Shown one piece after another: positions 1 to 7,264 of a stretch of 33,001 nucleotides of DNA (its first letter is position 1; the number at the start of each line of letters is the position of its first letter). The notes under the pieces are model-generated. The model was not told where the DNA came from, searched no databases, and saw only the letters and a list, made by a program, of their open reading frames with translations. Origin of the DNA: Algoriphagus sp. (GTDB lineage Bacteria; Bacteroidota; Bacteroidia; Cytophagales; Cyclobacteriaceae). Position numbers and translations under genes: made by a program. The stretch covers positions 1-33,001 of the forward strand of contig NZ_JAUXYL010000048.1 in assembly GCF_030694375.1 (NCBI RefSeq), written 5' to 3'.

Positions 1-1536
1 CCTTCTTACAATTCTGTTTCTACCGATATGGATTTCCAAACCAATGATTGTGCGATCCAAGGATAGCACTTGCATGTCGTCCACTTTCACGTCACCGTCT
101 TCCAATGTCAATCCTTCCCGGATCTCCAATTCATGATTATGTGTCAAGGGTTTGTCAATCGTCACCTGATAGATTTTTTTCACCTCATTGGAAGGGTGCG
201 AAAGCTTGGCTGTCAGCTCTCCGTCATTCGTAAAAAGCAGCAACCCTGTCGTATTTCTATCCAATCTTCCCACAGGGAATATTCGCTCTTCGCAGGCATT
301 CTCTACCAATTTCATCACCGTTTTTCGTTCCATTGGATCATCAGTAGTGGTGATGAAATCTTTCGGTTTATTCAAAAGCAGATAGACAGGCTTTTCAGGA
401 TTGATTTTCTTCCCCTGATAGATGACACGGTCTGATTTTTTGACCTTATACCCCATCTCTGTTATTACTTGCCCATTGACCGTGATCAGCCCTTTGGCAA
501 TCAAGTCATCCGCTTCTCTTCGTCCGCAGATGCCAGAATTGGAAATGTACTTATTCAGACGAAATGAGTCTGTTTCTTCCTTTCCTTTGACCTTTCTTGC
601 CGGTAGGGCCTCAAAATTATAATCCGGTCTATCCAGGTCTAAGGCTTGTCGGTTGGGACGGTTTTTACCAAACCCTTTTTTTTCACCTGATTTCTCTTCC
701 GCCGCTTTCGGTTGCTCGGGGGCAAAAACCGGCTTTTGATCCCGTCCTCTGCCTTTATAAACCAATCGCTCGCCGTGCTCCTTTGGAGACTGATCCGGCG
801 TGGAATCCTTCTGGAAAAATTGCTTTTCCGGTCGTGGCTTGGGCTCATCCCCACTATTCCGTCTGTCTGAATCTTTTTTCTCAAATCGGTCCAACTTATC
901 ACCGTAAGTCTTTTTGGGACCATCAGACCCCTCACGTCTTTCAAACTTTTTTCCGGCAAAGCCATCCTTTTTAAACCGGTCCGGCTTATCGCCAAACGTT
1001 TTCTTTTGAAAGTCCGGTCCCTCTCGCTTTTCGAATTTCTTACCGGCAGCTTCGTCCTTTCTGAAGCGATCCGGTTTATCTCCAAATGCTTTTTTTGGAT
1101 AGGATGAACCTTCCCGCTTTTCAAACTTCTTCTGGAATCCGTCTCCCTTGTCAAAACGCTTCTCACCAAATGGCTTTCGTTCTGAATCGCCACTGCCCGG
1201 GCGTTTTCCATAAGAGGGCTTATCCGAACCTCTTTCGTCAGATTTGAAAAATTTTCCTCTCGGCTTATCGCCAAAAGTCGGTTTAGAATCGGACTTAAAA
1301 TCCGGTTTTTTGCCAAAAGAAGGCTTGCTGTGGGAACCATCCCTCTTTCCAAACGAAGGCTTACTGTGGGAGTCGTCCTTTTTACCGAATGATTTTTGGT
1401 TGGAGGAAAACTTCGAGTCCCCATTTTCAGATCGACGGCCACCTCTTGCTGAAAAATCTGATTTCCCGGACTTTGAAGAGCCGGAGTCTTTGCGATCGTC
1501 GTTGAAAAACGGCTTTCTTGAATTGTTTTTTTTCAT
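1..1536 (-). CDS. RluB/RsuA-family pseudouridine synthase with long repeat-rich N-terminus (3' end cut by window)
   Basis: Makes pseudouridine in rRNA (23S RluB type or 16S RsuA type). The frame is open from the ATG at 1536 to base 1, 512 codons, so the last few dozen residues lie outside the window. The first ~300 residues are low-complexity, rich in Lys, Ser, Gly, Phe and Asp, with KPSFGK-type repeats and three tandem 30-residue repeats (about bases 865-1132). An S4 RNA-binding domain starts near residue 320 (FRLNKYISNSGICGRREAD). The catalytic domain has GRLDRNTTGL with catalytic Asp426, and the visible end has the family motif GRNRIVRR. The basic tail is common in Bacteroidota and may bind RNA (inference). 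No clear Shine-Dalgarno is seen; a CAGCA/TGCTG hairpin (1543-1556) sits just before the start. RluB is likelier than RsuA, but not settled without the C-terminus. Confidence 0.88.
   Translation of the reverse strand, partial: MKKNNSRKPFFNDDRKDSGSSKSGKSDFSARGGRRSENGDSKFSSNQKSFGKKDDSHSKPSFGKRDGSHSKPSFGKKPDFKSDSKPTFGDKPRGKFFKSDERGSDKPSYGKRPGSGDSERKPFGEKRFDKGDGFQKKFEKREGSSYPKKAFGDKPDRFRKDEAAGKKFEKREGPDFQKKTFGDKPDRFKKDGFAGKKFERREGSDGPKKTYGDKLDRFEKKDSDRRNSGDEPKPRPEKQFFQKDSTPDQSPKEHGERLVYKGRGRDQKPVFAPEQPKAAEEKSGEKKGFGKNRPNRQALDLDRPDYNFEALPARKVKGKEETDSFRLNKYISNSGICGRREADDLIAKGLITVNGQVITEMGYKVKKSDRVIYQGKKINPEKPVYLLLNKPKDFITTTDDPMERKTVMKLVENACEERIFPVGRLDRNTTGLLLFTNDGELTAKLSHPSNEVKKIYQVTIDKPLTHNHELEIREGLTLEDGDVKVDDMQVLSLDRTIIGLEIHIGRNRIVRR
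865..1132 (-). repeat. Three tandem ~90-bp (30-residue) coding repeats in the rluB-type gene
   Basis: Read on the minus strand, three consecutive 30-residue units begin FEKREG, FEKREG and FERREG, and share KK(A/T)(F/Y)GDK(P/L)DRF. They recur every ~90 bases. They lie in the disordered N-terminal extension, before the S4 domain. Shorter KPSFGK repeats lie further upstream in the protein (around 1300-1395). Confidence 0.8.
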
Positions 1537-1664
1537 AGTATGCAGCATCACTGCTGGAATTAAAGGGTGTAGAATAAGCGACTGGTATCCAAACGCTTAA
1601 TCGGGCTGTAAAGATATGGCGAAAGAAGGTAATTATCGCTAGGCATTCAAAATATTCTTAACGA

Positions 1665-2477
1665 TCAAGCCTTGTTTTTATAATAATATTCTGTGGCATT
1701 CCGTACTGAACCCTCAGAAAGCAATAAATCATTGGCTGTTTGATAGTCCAGGCCTGTGGCTTCCATGATCATTTTCGTGCCGCGATCGACCAATTTTGCA
1801 TTGGAAAGCTGCATATCCACCATTTTATTTCCTTTCACCCGGCCAAGTTTTATCATGACCGTAGTGGAAATCATATTCAACACCAGCTTTTGAGCAGTTC
1901 CGGATTTCATTCGTGTACTTCCGGTGACAAACTCTGGCCCAACCACCACCTCAATGGGACATTCTACGGATCTTGCCAAAAGTGACTCTGTATTGCAGGT
2001 AATACATCCTGTGAGTAGGCCGTTTTCTTTCGCTGCTTTAACACCACCAATCACATAAGGTGTCGATCCTGAGGCGGCAATTCCGATCACTGTATCCAAT
2101 TCCGAAACACCATATTCCTGGATGTCTTTCCAAGCCATTTCCGGATCATCCTCTGCATTCTCTACAGCTTTTCGGATTGCTGTATCTCCACCGGCGATCA
2201 ATCCAATTACCCAATCATGGGGCACTCCGTACGTCGGAGGGCATTCTGAGGCATCCAAAATCCCCAACCTTCCACTTGTACCCGCACCGATATAAAAAAG
2301 CCTTCCCCCTTCTCTCATTCGGGGAACAATCTGATCCACCAAGGCTGAAATCGCAGGAATCTTTTCCTTCACGGCTGGGGCAACTTTATGATCTTCCGCA
2401 TTGATATGATGGAGCAGTTCGGAAACTTCCATTCGCTCCAGATTTTCATACTTCGAGCTACTTTCGGTTGTTTTCAT
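1665..2477 (-). CDS. murQ: N-acetylmuramic acid 6-phosphate etherase
   Basis: Cleaves the D-lactyl ether of MurNAc-6-phosphate to give GlcNAc-6-phosphate and D-lactate, the central step of cytoplasmic muropeptide recycling. 270 residues, slightly shorter than the E. coli enzyme. It has the SIS-fold phosphosugar motif IGAGTSGRLGILDASECPPT (residues 63-82) and the family signature EFVTGSTRMKSGTAQK. Glu78 and Glu109 are 31 residues apart, matching the spacing of E. coli catalytic Glu83 and Glu114. The start ATG overlaps the stop of the upstream kinase gene (ATGA, 2474-2477), implying translational coupling. It is the last gene of a four-gene minus-strand operon starting at 4696. No strong terminator is visible in the 128 bp before the rluB-type gene. 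Confidence 0.95.
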   Translation of the reverse strand: MKTTESSSKYENLERMEVSELLHHINAEDHKVAPAVKEKIPAISALVDQIVPRMREGGRLFYIGAGTSGRLGILDASECPPTYGVPHDWVIGLIAGGDTAIRKAVENAEDDPEMAWKDIQEYGVSELDTVIGIAASGSTPYVIGGVKAAKENGLLTGCITCNTESLLARSVECPIEVVVGPEFVTGSTRMKSGTAQKLVLNMISTTVMIKLGRVKGNKMVDMQLSNAKLVDRGTKMIMEATGLDYQTANDLLLSEGSVRNATEYYYKNKA

Positions 2478-3316
2478 AGTTTTTCCTGATGGTATAGTGT
2501 AAGCCCTGCAATCGGACTTTCGATGATGATGTGGACGTTGATTCCTGAGTCTGCGGCAGCTTTTCTTAGGATATCGCTATTGTAATAAGCGATGGAGCCC
2601 ACAAAATTCGCCGGTTTATTGCGGTAGTCTTCGTACTTGAATAGGTGCTTCGCAAAGAAATCCTTGAAGGAATCATAATACAGTCTATAGCAGTATGGAT
2701 CGGCCCTGTTTTCAGTAATAAACCTGCAAAAGCTTGCCATATACCGGCTCGGAAAAGGTTGCCTGTATACGTGATCCTGAATGATATTTTGAGTAATATG
2801 AAAACGCTCGATTGCCGCCTCGCGGATATACTTTGGCATCTCCTCGTGGATGAAGTCGATCAAAAACTTCCTTCCCACATAGCAGCCGCCCCCCTCATCC
2901 CCCAAGATATAGCCTGCTGCAGGACGCGTGGCAATGATATTTTTCCCGTCATAATCACAGCTGTTGGATCCTGTGCCCAATATGCAGGCCATTCCTGCCT
3001 GATGTCCACAGGTAGCATGTGCTGCCGCAGCCAGGTCATGGTCTACTTCAATTTTTGCCTGTCGAAAAATGGTCCGCAGGGCATTGGAAACTTCAGCTTT
3101 CCGATCCGGAGCTGAGCAACCCGCCCCGTAAAAATAAATCTGCTCGATTTCGTCTTCCAGCTTGACCAAAAAGTCATGACGCATCTGAATCGCCATTTCT
3201 TCGGAGGTCATATAATAGGGATTGAAACCCACTCCGCGATGTTGGCTGATTTTGCCGTCACGATGAATTACTCTCCAGTCTGTCTTGCTGGAACCACTGT
3301 CTGCTATTAATATCAT
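2474..3316 (-). CDS. BadF/BadG-type amino-sugar kinase (N-acetylglucosamine/MurNAc kinase-like)
   Basis: Actin-fold sugar kinase of the BadF/BadG/BcrA/BcrD ATPase family, probably phosphorylating GlcNAc and/or MurNAc in the cytoplasm. 280 residues. Visible motifs are the phosphate-1 loop DSGSSKTDW (6-14), a DHDLAAAA segment with the likely catalytic Asp (93-100), phosphate-2 GTGSNS (114-119) and LGDEGGG (138-144). The frame stays open upstream, but the ATG at 3316 is chosen because the kinase fold begins at once (MILIADSGSSKTDW) and upstream starts would run into the preceding gene. It is coupled to murQ by a 4-base overlap and lies 1 bp after the cytochrome-b5-like gene. Pairing with murQ supports wall-sugar recycling: a MurK-like kinase would supply the MurQ substrate. 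Exact substrate is inferred. Confidence 0.85.
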   Translation of the reverse strand: MILIADSGSSKTDWRVIHRDGKISQHRGVGFNPYYMTSEEMAIQMRHDFLVKLEDEIEQIYFYGAGCSAPDRKAEVSNALRTIFRQAKIEVDHDLAAAAHATCGHQAGMACILGTGSNSCDYDGKNIIATRPAAGYILGDEGGGCYVGRKFLIDFIHEEMPKYIREAAIERFHITQNIIQDHVYRQPFPSRYMASFCRFITENRADPYCYRLYYDSFKDFFAKHLFKYEDYRNKPANFVGSIAYYNSDILRKAAADSGINVHIIIESPIAGLTLYHQEKL

Positions 3317-3317
3317 G

Positions 3318-3545
3318 CTAGGTAAGTTGGCCAATGGCCAGAAACTTTTCAAATACTTTTTCGGTGTGAGGCGCATCCGCAAGTTCGTCAGTCAGATCCT
3401 GCCCTGCCCAGTGCTCGTAGTGCATCCCTTTTTTCCAAAGCTTGGAGGTGGTCAGGTCATAAATTGTGCCCTTATATGCCACCCAAATTTCGGGTTTTTC
3501 CTGACCATTCCGGAGTGCCAACTGTTGCCTGGTGTACGTCTTCAT
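3318..3545 (-). CDS. Cytochrome b5-like heme/steroid-binding domain protein
   Basis: Small soluble single-domain protein of 75 residues, resembling the predicted heme/steroid-binding (cytochrome b5-like) family. Visible pattern: WVAYKGTIYDLTTSKLWKKG, then HYEHWAGQDLTDELADAPH, with His42 or His45 and His60 as candidate axial heme ligands; family knowledge suggests one His from each segment. There is no signal peptide or membrane segment. The ATG at 3545 was chosen over a longer reading because it overlaps the stop of the arginase-like gene by one base (TGATG) and leaves a normal domain N-terminus. Its stop is 1 bp before the kinase start. Its redox or ligand-binding role, and why it lies in this operon, are unknown. 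Confidence 0.75.
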   Translation of the reverse strand: MKTYTRQQLALRNGQEKPEIWVAYKGTIYDLTTSKLWKKGMHYEHWAGQDLTDELADAPHTEKVFEKFLAIGQLT

Positions 3546-4696
3546 CAATACAACTTGATCTGGGCATTGATCCAGCGCTCGGGGATCTCTCCTTTTTGCG
3601 CCAGCTGATAATCTGAGTAACTGCAAGGCACAGTACTCACCCGGTCAAAACGATTCGTCTCATTGTGGGGGATTTCCATCCACCATTTTCCACTGCGTTT
3701 ACTTTTATAAAAAACGAGTACGTTAGGCTTTGCATCCAATGAAACGGAGTATTTGATGTAATCTGCGCTTTTGAAGGATAGACTGTCTTTTCTGGAATAA
3801 AATCCTTCGATAAAATACCAGATCATCACGGCTGCTACTTTAGCTGTTCTATTATTTGCATCATCGAAATAGGGATCATAGCCATAGATTCCTATGGAGC
3901 TAAGCTTTTCATTCATTCCTGCAAACCAGAAGATCTGACAGGCTTCCTCCGCTGTCAATCCGAAAGGTTGGGCATCCACTGCGCCGGGTGCATCGGCAGA
4001 TTGGAGGGCACACATGTCAAAACTGAGTAAATCCGCATCCCGAATCAATGGCTCGGTTTCTTTGAAGTTGTCACGAACCTGACCGAGCCTGACATGATCA
4101 AAGTAAAGTTTCTCCATCACATTGATCAGGGTCGGGTCCACAAGAAAACTTTGATAAGCCAAGTGGGTGTATGAAAATAGGAAATTGGGCTGGTGCAGGA
4201 CGATTTCCTGGGTGTGACGGTCGTCTTCCGGGCCTGTTTCTTCCATATCCACTTTGGCGTCGATTGTCACCAGACTAACCAACTTTTTCATTTTTTGATA
4301 GGACAAATATTGCCCATAGTCCAGATCATGTGATCCTCCAAAGAAAATCGGAAGAATCTGCTGCTTCATCAATGCCTCCCCTACCTGTCGCATGTTTTGG
4401 TACGTGTCATTCAGAGAAGCGCCCAAAATCAGATCCCCCAAGTCTGCCACCCGATAGGGTACCAGACTTTTCTTGAGTTCATAAAGTTTTTCGCGGATTT
4501 CAGAGCCACCCCGCTCGATACTTTCGGATTTCTTTGCCCCCCGCTTTTCTTTGATTCCAACAAGGGCAATTTGCATTCCTTTCAGATCAGGAAAATTTTC
4601 GCCGTAAATATGAATCTGATGGAAAAAGGAGTTTTCGGGATATTTTTTCTCGAGAAGAAAATCTGCGACAGGGTCGAAAAAGGATTGAATATTCAT
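3545..4696 (-). CDS. Arginase/formimidoylglutamase-family (ureohydrolase-fold) protein with altered metal site
   Basis: 383 residues with the ureohydrolase fold. Homologues in this phylum are often labelled arginase or formimidoylglutamase. Metal motifs are partly kept: FFGGSHD (His123 in the GGxH position), TIDAKVD (Asp146, Asp150) and LLSFDMC (Asp227). Compared with canonical DAHxD and SxDxD, the second-motif His is Lys148 and the second Asp of the third motif is Cys229, so two of six expected Mn ligands are missing. It may be inactive, bind one metal, or act on another substrate. It is the first gene of the operon with the cytochrome-b5-like protein, the kinase and murQ, overlapping the next gene by one base. 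A weak promoter-like TATTTTTA lies at 4715-4722, just after the nqrF terminator. Confidence 0.8.
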   Translation of the reverse strand: MNIQSFFDPVADFLLEKKYPENSFFHQIHIYGENFPDLKGMQIALVGIKEKRGAKKSESIERGGSEIREKLYELKKSLVPYRVADLGDLILGASLNDTYQNMRQVGEALMKQQILPIFFGGSHDLDYGQYLSYQKMKKLVSLVTIDAKVDMEETGPEDDRHTQEIVLHQPNFLFSYTHLAYQSFLVDPTLINVMEKLYFDHVRLGQVRDNFKETEPLIRDADLLSFDMCALQSADAPGAVDAQPFGLTAEEACQIFWFAGMNEKLSSIGIYGYDPYFDDANNRTAKVAAVMIWYFIEGFYSRKDSLSFKSADYIKYSVSLDAKPNVLVFYKSKRSGKWWMEIPHNETNRFDRVSTVPCSYSDYQLAQKGEIPERWINAQIKLY

Positions 4697-4742
4697 AGGG
4701 TGAGAATGTGGATATAAAAATACTCAAAAATGGTACTAAACT

Positions 4743-4765
4743 AAAAAATCCCGCCGAAGCGGGAT
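4743..4765 (-). terminator. Rho-independent terminator of nqrF with UUCG tetraloop
   Basis: On the minus strand a perfect 7-bp stem ATCCCGC/GCGGGAT is closed by a TTCG loop and followed by six T residues (4748-4743). It starts 14 bases after the nqrF stop codon. It separates nqrF from the arginase-kinase-murQ operon. Confidence 0.9.
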
Positions 4766-4778
4766 CTTTTTATAAATT

Positions 4779-6080
4779 TTACCCTCCGAAGTCATCGAAG
4801 CGGATGTTTTCTTTTGGAATACCCAAGTCATCCAGCAACTTCAGCACTGCGGCGTTCATCAAAGGAGGTCCGCAGAGGTAATATTCAATTTCATCCGGGT
4901 CAGCGTGATTTTTGAGATAGTTATCATACAACACTTGGTGAATGAAACCTACATAACCATCGCCATCGTCATCCAAGGACTTTTTCACCTTCCAGTTATC
5001 TTCAGGAAGAGGTTCGGACAATCCAATATGGAATTTGAAATTTGGAAAATCTTTTTCTATGTCCCTAAACTGCGGTGTGTAAAACAGTTCCTTCTTGGAC
5101 CGACCTCCGTACCAATAAGAGACTTTTCGATGCGTCTTCTCGGTGTGGAATAGGTGGAAGATATGAGATCTCAACGGGGCCATGCCTGCACCACCACCGA
5201 TGTAGATCATTTCTCTTTCGGTTGGATTGATATGGAATTCTCCATAAGGACCTGAAATGGTCACTTTATCACCAGGCTTTCTTCCAAATACATAAGAAGA
5301 ACAAACCCCTGGATTGACATCCATCCATCTGTTGTTTGCACGATCCCAAGGTGGAGTCGCGATACGAATGGTCAACATGACAATGTTTCCTTCAGCAGGG
5401 TGGTTGGCCATGGAATAAGCTCTAAAGAGGGGCTCATCATTTTTCATCACCAAACTCCAAAGGCCAAATTTATCCCAGTCGCTTTTGTAAACATCGGCAG
5501 GGTGGCCTAAGTCAGGATGTGGAGTGATATCCATATCCTTGAAATTCACCGTGATCGCAGGTACATCGACCTGAATATATCCTCCGGATTCAAAATCAAG
5601 GTTTTCGCCCTCAGGCAATTTCACTTTGAATTCTTTAATAAAAGTTGAGACGTTGTAGTTGGATACCACTTCGCATTCCCACTTCTTGATTCCAAAGATT
5701 TCGTCAGGAACACGGATTTGCATATCCTGCTTTACCTTGACCTGACAGGCAAGTCTCACATTTCCTTGCTGTTCAGCACGGCTGAGGTGACCCACTTCAG
5801 TTGGGAGAACATCTCCCCCACCGTCTTCCACGACACATTTGCACATGGCGCATGTTCCTCCTCCACCACAGGCAGAAGGAAGAAAAATTTTCTGATTGCT
5901 CAGGGTGGTAAGTAAGGTTGATCCCGCGGAAGCTACGATCGGATTTTCGCTGTCACCGTTGATGACAATCTTTACATCTCCGGAATTTACCAGCTTAGAC
6001 TGGGCAAAAAGGAGGATAAATACCAGTAGCAGGATAATAGCTGTAAATGCTACAATGGAGGTAATAATTACTGAACCCAT
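4779..6080 (-). CDS. nqrF: Na+-translocating NADH:quinone reductase subunit F
   Basis: NADH-oxidising entry subunit of the Na+-NQR complex in the inner membrane. It takes electrons from NADH through FAD to a 2Fe-2S centre and into the sodium pump. 433 residues. An N-terminal membrane helix (about 4-26) is followed by a ferredoxin domain with Cys71, Cys77, Cys80 and Cys112 (C-x5-C-x2-C-x31-C). The FAD-binding motif is RAYSMA (220-225), the NAD site is GGGAGMAPLRSH (295-306), then CGPP and the typical FDDFGG C-terminus. No other nqr gene is in this window; it has its own promoter-like sequence and its own terminator, so it appears monocistronic here. Confidence 0.96.
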   Translation of the reverse strand: MGSVIITSIVAFTAIILLLVFILLFAQSKLVNSGDVKIVINGDSENPIVASAGSTLLTTLSNQKIFLPSACGGGGTCAMCKCVVEDGGGDVLPTEVGHLSRAEQQGNVRLACQVKVKQDMQIRVPDEIFGIKKWECEVVSNYNVSTFIKEFKVKLPEGENLDFESGGYIQVDVPAITVNFKDMDITPHPDLGHPADVYKSDWDKFGLWSLVMKNDEPLFRAYSMANHPAEGNIVMLTIRIATPPWDRANNRWMDVNPGVCSSYVFGRKPGDKVTISGPYGEFHINPTEREMIYIGGGAGMAPLRSHIFHLFHTEKTHRKVSYWYGGRSKKELFYTPQFRDIEKDFPNFKFHIGLSEPLPEDNWKVKKSLDDDGDGYVGFIHQVLYDNYLKNHADPDEIEYYLCGPPLMNAAVLKLLDDLGIPKENIRFDDFGG

Positions 6081-6129
6081 GAAGTTTTGGTTTTACTTTT
6101 TGGTATGGATTGAACCTGTTTAAGGAGCA

Positions 6130-6162
6130 CAAATATATTTATTAATCTATAAAACAGGCCAA
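6130..6162 (-). promoter_or_regulatory. Bacteroidota-type promoter for nqrF
   Basis: The minus strand reads TATATTTG at 6137-6130, an exact match to the -7 consensus TAnnTTTG. A TTTTGG element is about 22 nt upstream. The implied transcription start lies about 45 nt before the nqrF ATG at 6080. Prediction from consensus only. Confidence 0.5.
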
Positions 6163-6214
6163 AAAAGGATTCAAATTTGACTTGTTTACAGATGGTATTC
6201 GAAGGAATAACTGA

Positions 6215-7057
6215 TTAATTGTTCAGAAGGTTTAGCAAAGTGGTTAACCTTGATTTCAACTGTCGTCGATCGATGATGAAATCAAGAAATCCGTGTTCCA
6301 ACACAAACTCCGAACTCTGAAACCCTTTTGGAAGATCTTTCCCGATTGTTTCCCTGATTACCCGAGGACCCGCAAAACCAATCAAGGCTTCAGGTTCGGC
6401 GATATTAAAATCTCCTAACATGGCATAAGATGCGGTCACTCCTCCGGTGGTAGGATCTGTCATTAAGGAGATGTAGGGAATAGCGGCACGATCCAACAGG
6501 GCTAGTTTCGCTGAGGTTTTTGCCATTTGCATGAGCGAAAAACCAGCTTCCATCATTCTTGCTCCTCCTGATTTTGAAATCATGAGGAAAGGAATCTTAT
6601 GCTTCAGCGAATAATCAATGGCTCTGGCGATCTTTTCTCCGACGACTGATCCCATCGAACCGCCAATGAAATTAAAATCCATACAGGCAACTACGATTTC
6701 AAGACCATTCATTTTACCATGCGCCGTTCGAACAGCGTCATTCAACTCAGTTTTCTTGATTGTGGCTTCAATCCGAGAAGAATACGGTTTGGTATCCGCA
6801 AAATTCAAAGGGTCGCCGGACTTCATATCTTGATCCAACTCCGTGAATTTATTTGCATCAAAAAGAATCTCAAAATACTCTTTGGAGCCGATTTTCACAT
6901 GAAAATCATCATCAGGACAGACGAAAGAATTGTTTTTCAGCTCCCGAGTATGGATAATGTTGCCGTTGGGAGTTTTAAACCAAAGTCCATCAGGAGCATC
7001 TTTTTTCTCAGCAGTAGAGGTTTTGATGCCTTTGTCAGTTCTTTTAAACCAAGCCAT
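6215..7057 (-). CDS. accD: Acetyl-CoA carboxylase carboxyltransferase subunit beta
   Basis: Beta half of the carboxyltransferase that moves CO2 from carboxybiotin to acetyl-CoA, the first step of fatty-acid synthesis; works with AccA in the cytoplasm. 280 residues. The crotonase-fold core is clear: GGSMGSVVGEKIARAID, SGGARMMEAGFSLMQM, DPTTGGVTASYAMLGD and FAGPRVIRETIG. The N-terminal zinc ribbon is recognisable by position (LWFKTPNGN...FVCPDDDFH), but only Cys47 remains; the other three cysteine positions are Thr29, Gly32 and Asp50. I recall similar loss in other Bacteroidota AccD proteins, so this is probably a lineage trait and not damage. Start ATG 7057 gives the usual MAWFKR N-terminus. 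accA is not in the window. Confidence 0.95.
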   Translation of the reverse strand: MAWFKRTDKGIKTSTAEKKDAPDGLWFKTPNGNIIHTRELKNNSFVCPDDDFHVKIGSKEYFEILFDANKFTELDQDMKSGDPLNFADTKPYSSRIEATIKKTELNDAVRTAHGKMNGLEIVVACMDFNFIGGSMGSVVGEKIARAIDYSLKHKIPFLMISKSGGARMMEAGFSLMQMAKTSAKLALLDRAAIPYISLMTDPTTGGVTASYAMLGDFNIAEPEALIGFAGPRVIRETIGKDLPKGFQSSEFVLEHGFLDFIIDRRQLKSRLTTLLNLLNN

Positions 7058-7097
7058 AGATTGTTGTTAGGTCGTTAATTTGACAAGTCAAGGGTTG

Positions 7098-7105
7098 CAA
7101 ATTTA
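7098..7105 (-). promoter_or_regulatory. -7 promoter box upstream of accD
   Basis: The minus strand reads TAAATTTG, an exact TAnnTTTG match, 40 bases upstream of the accD ATG. No convincing TTTG element is seen at the expected upstream distance, so this is weaker than the rimP or rho promoter. Confidence 0.35.
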
Positions 7106-7264
7106 GCCCATATATCCATTAAATAAAATCCTCTTTGAATCCTCAGCCAATTATCCTCAAAGTGCCCAAGGATACGATGAGCGAAAAACCAAAACCTGAT
7201 CTTTACCGGATTAGAAGAACTAAGTCGATTTTACTTACCTCGTCCATTCCCCGGCTCAGAGCTA

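Noticed and set aside
639..1442. 267-codon minus-strand open frame inside the rluB-type gene
   Set aside because: It is a different frame of the same strand as the true gene; the real frame carries the S4 domain, the catalytic GRLDRNTTGL motif and continues to base 1.
3317..3382. Longer start for the amino-sugar kinase
   Set aside because: It would overlap the cytochrome-b5-like gene and add residues before the phosphate-binding strand.
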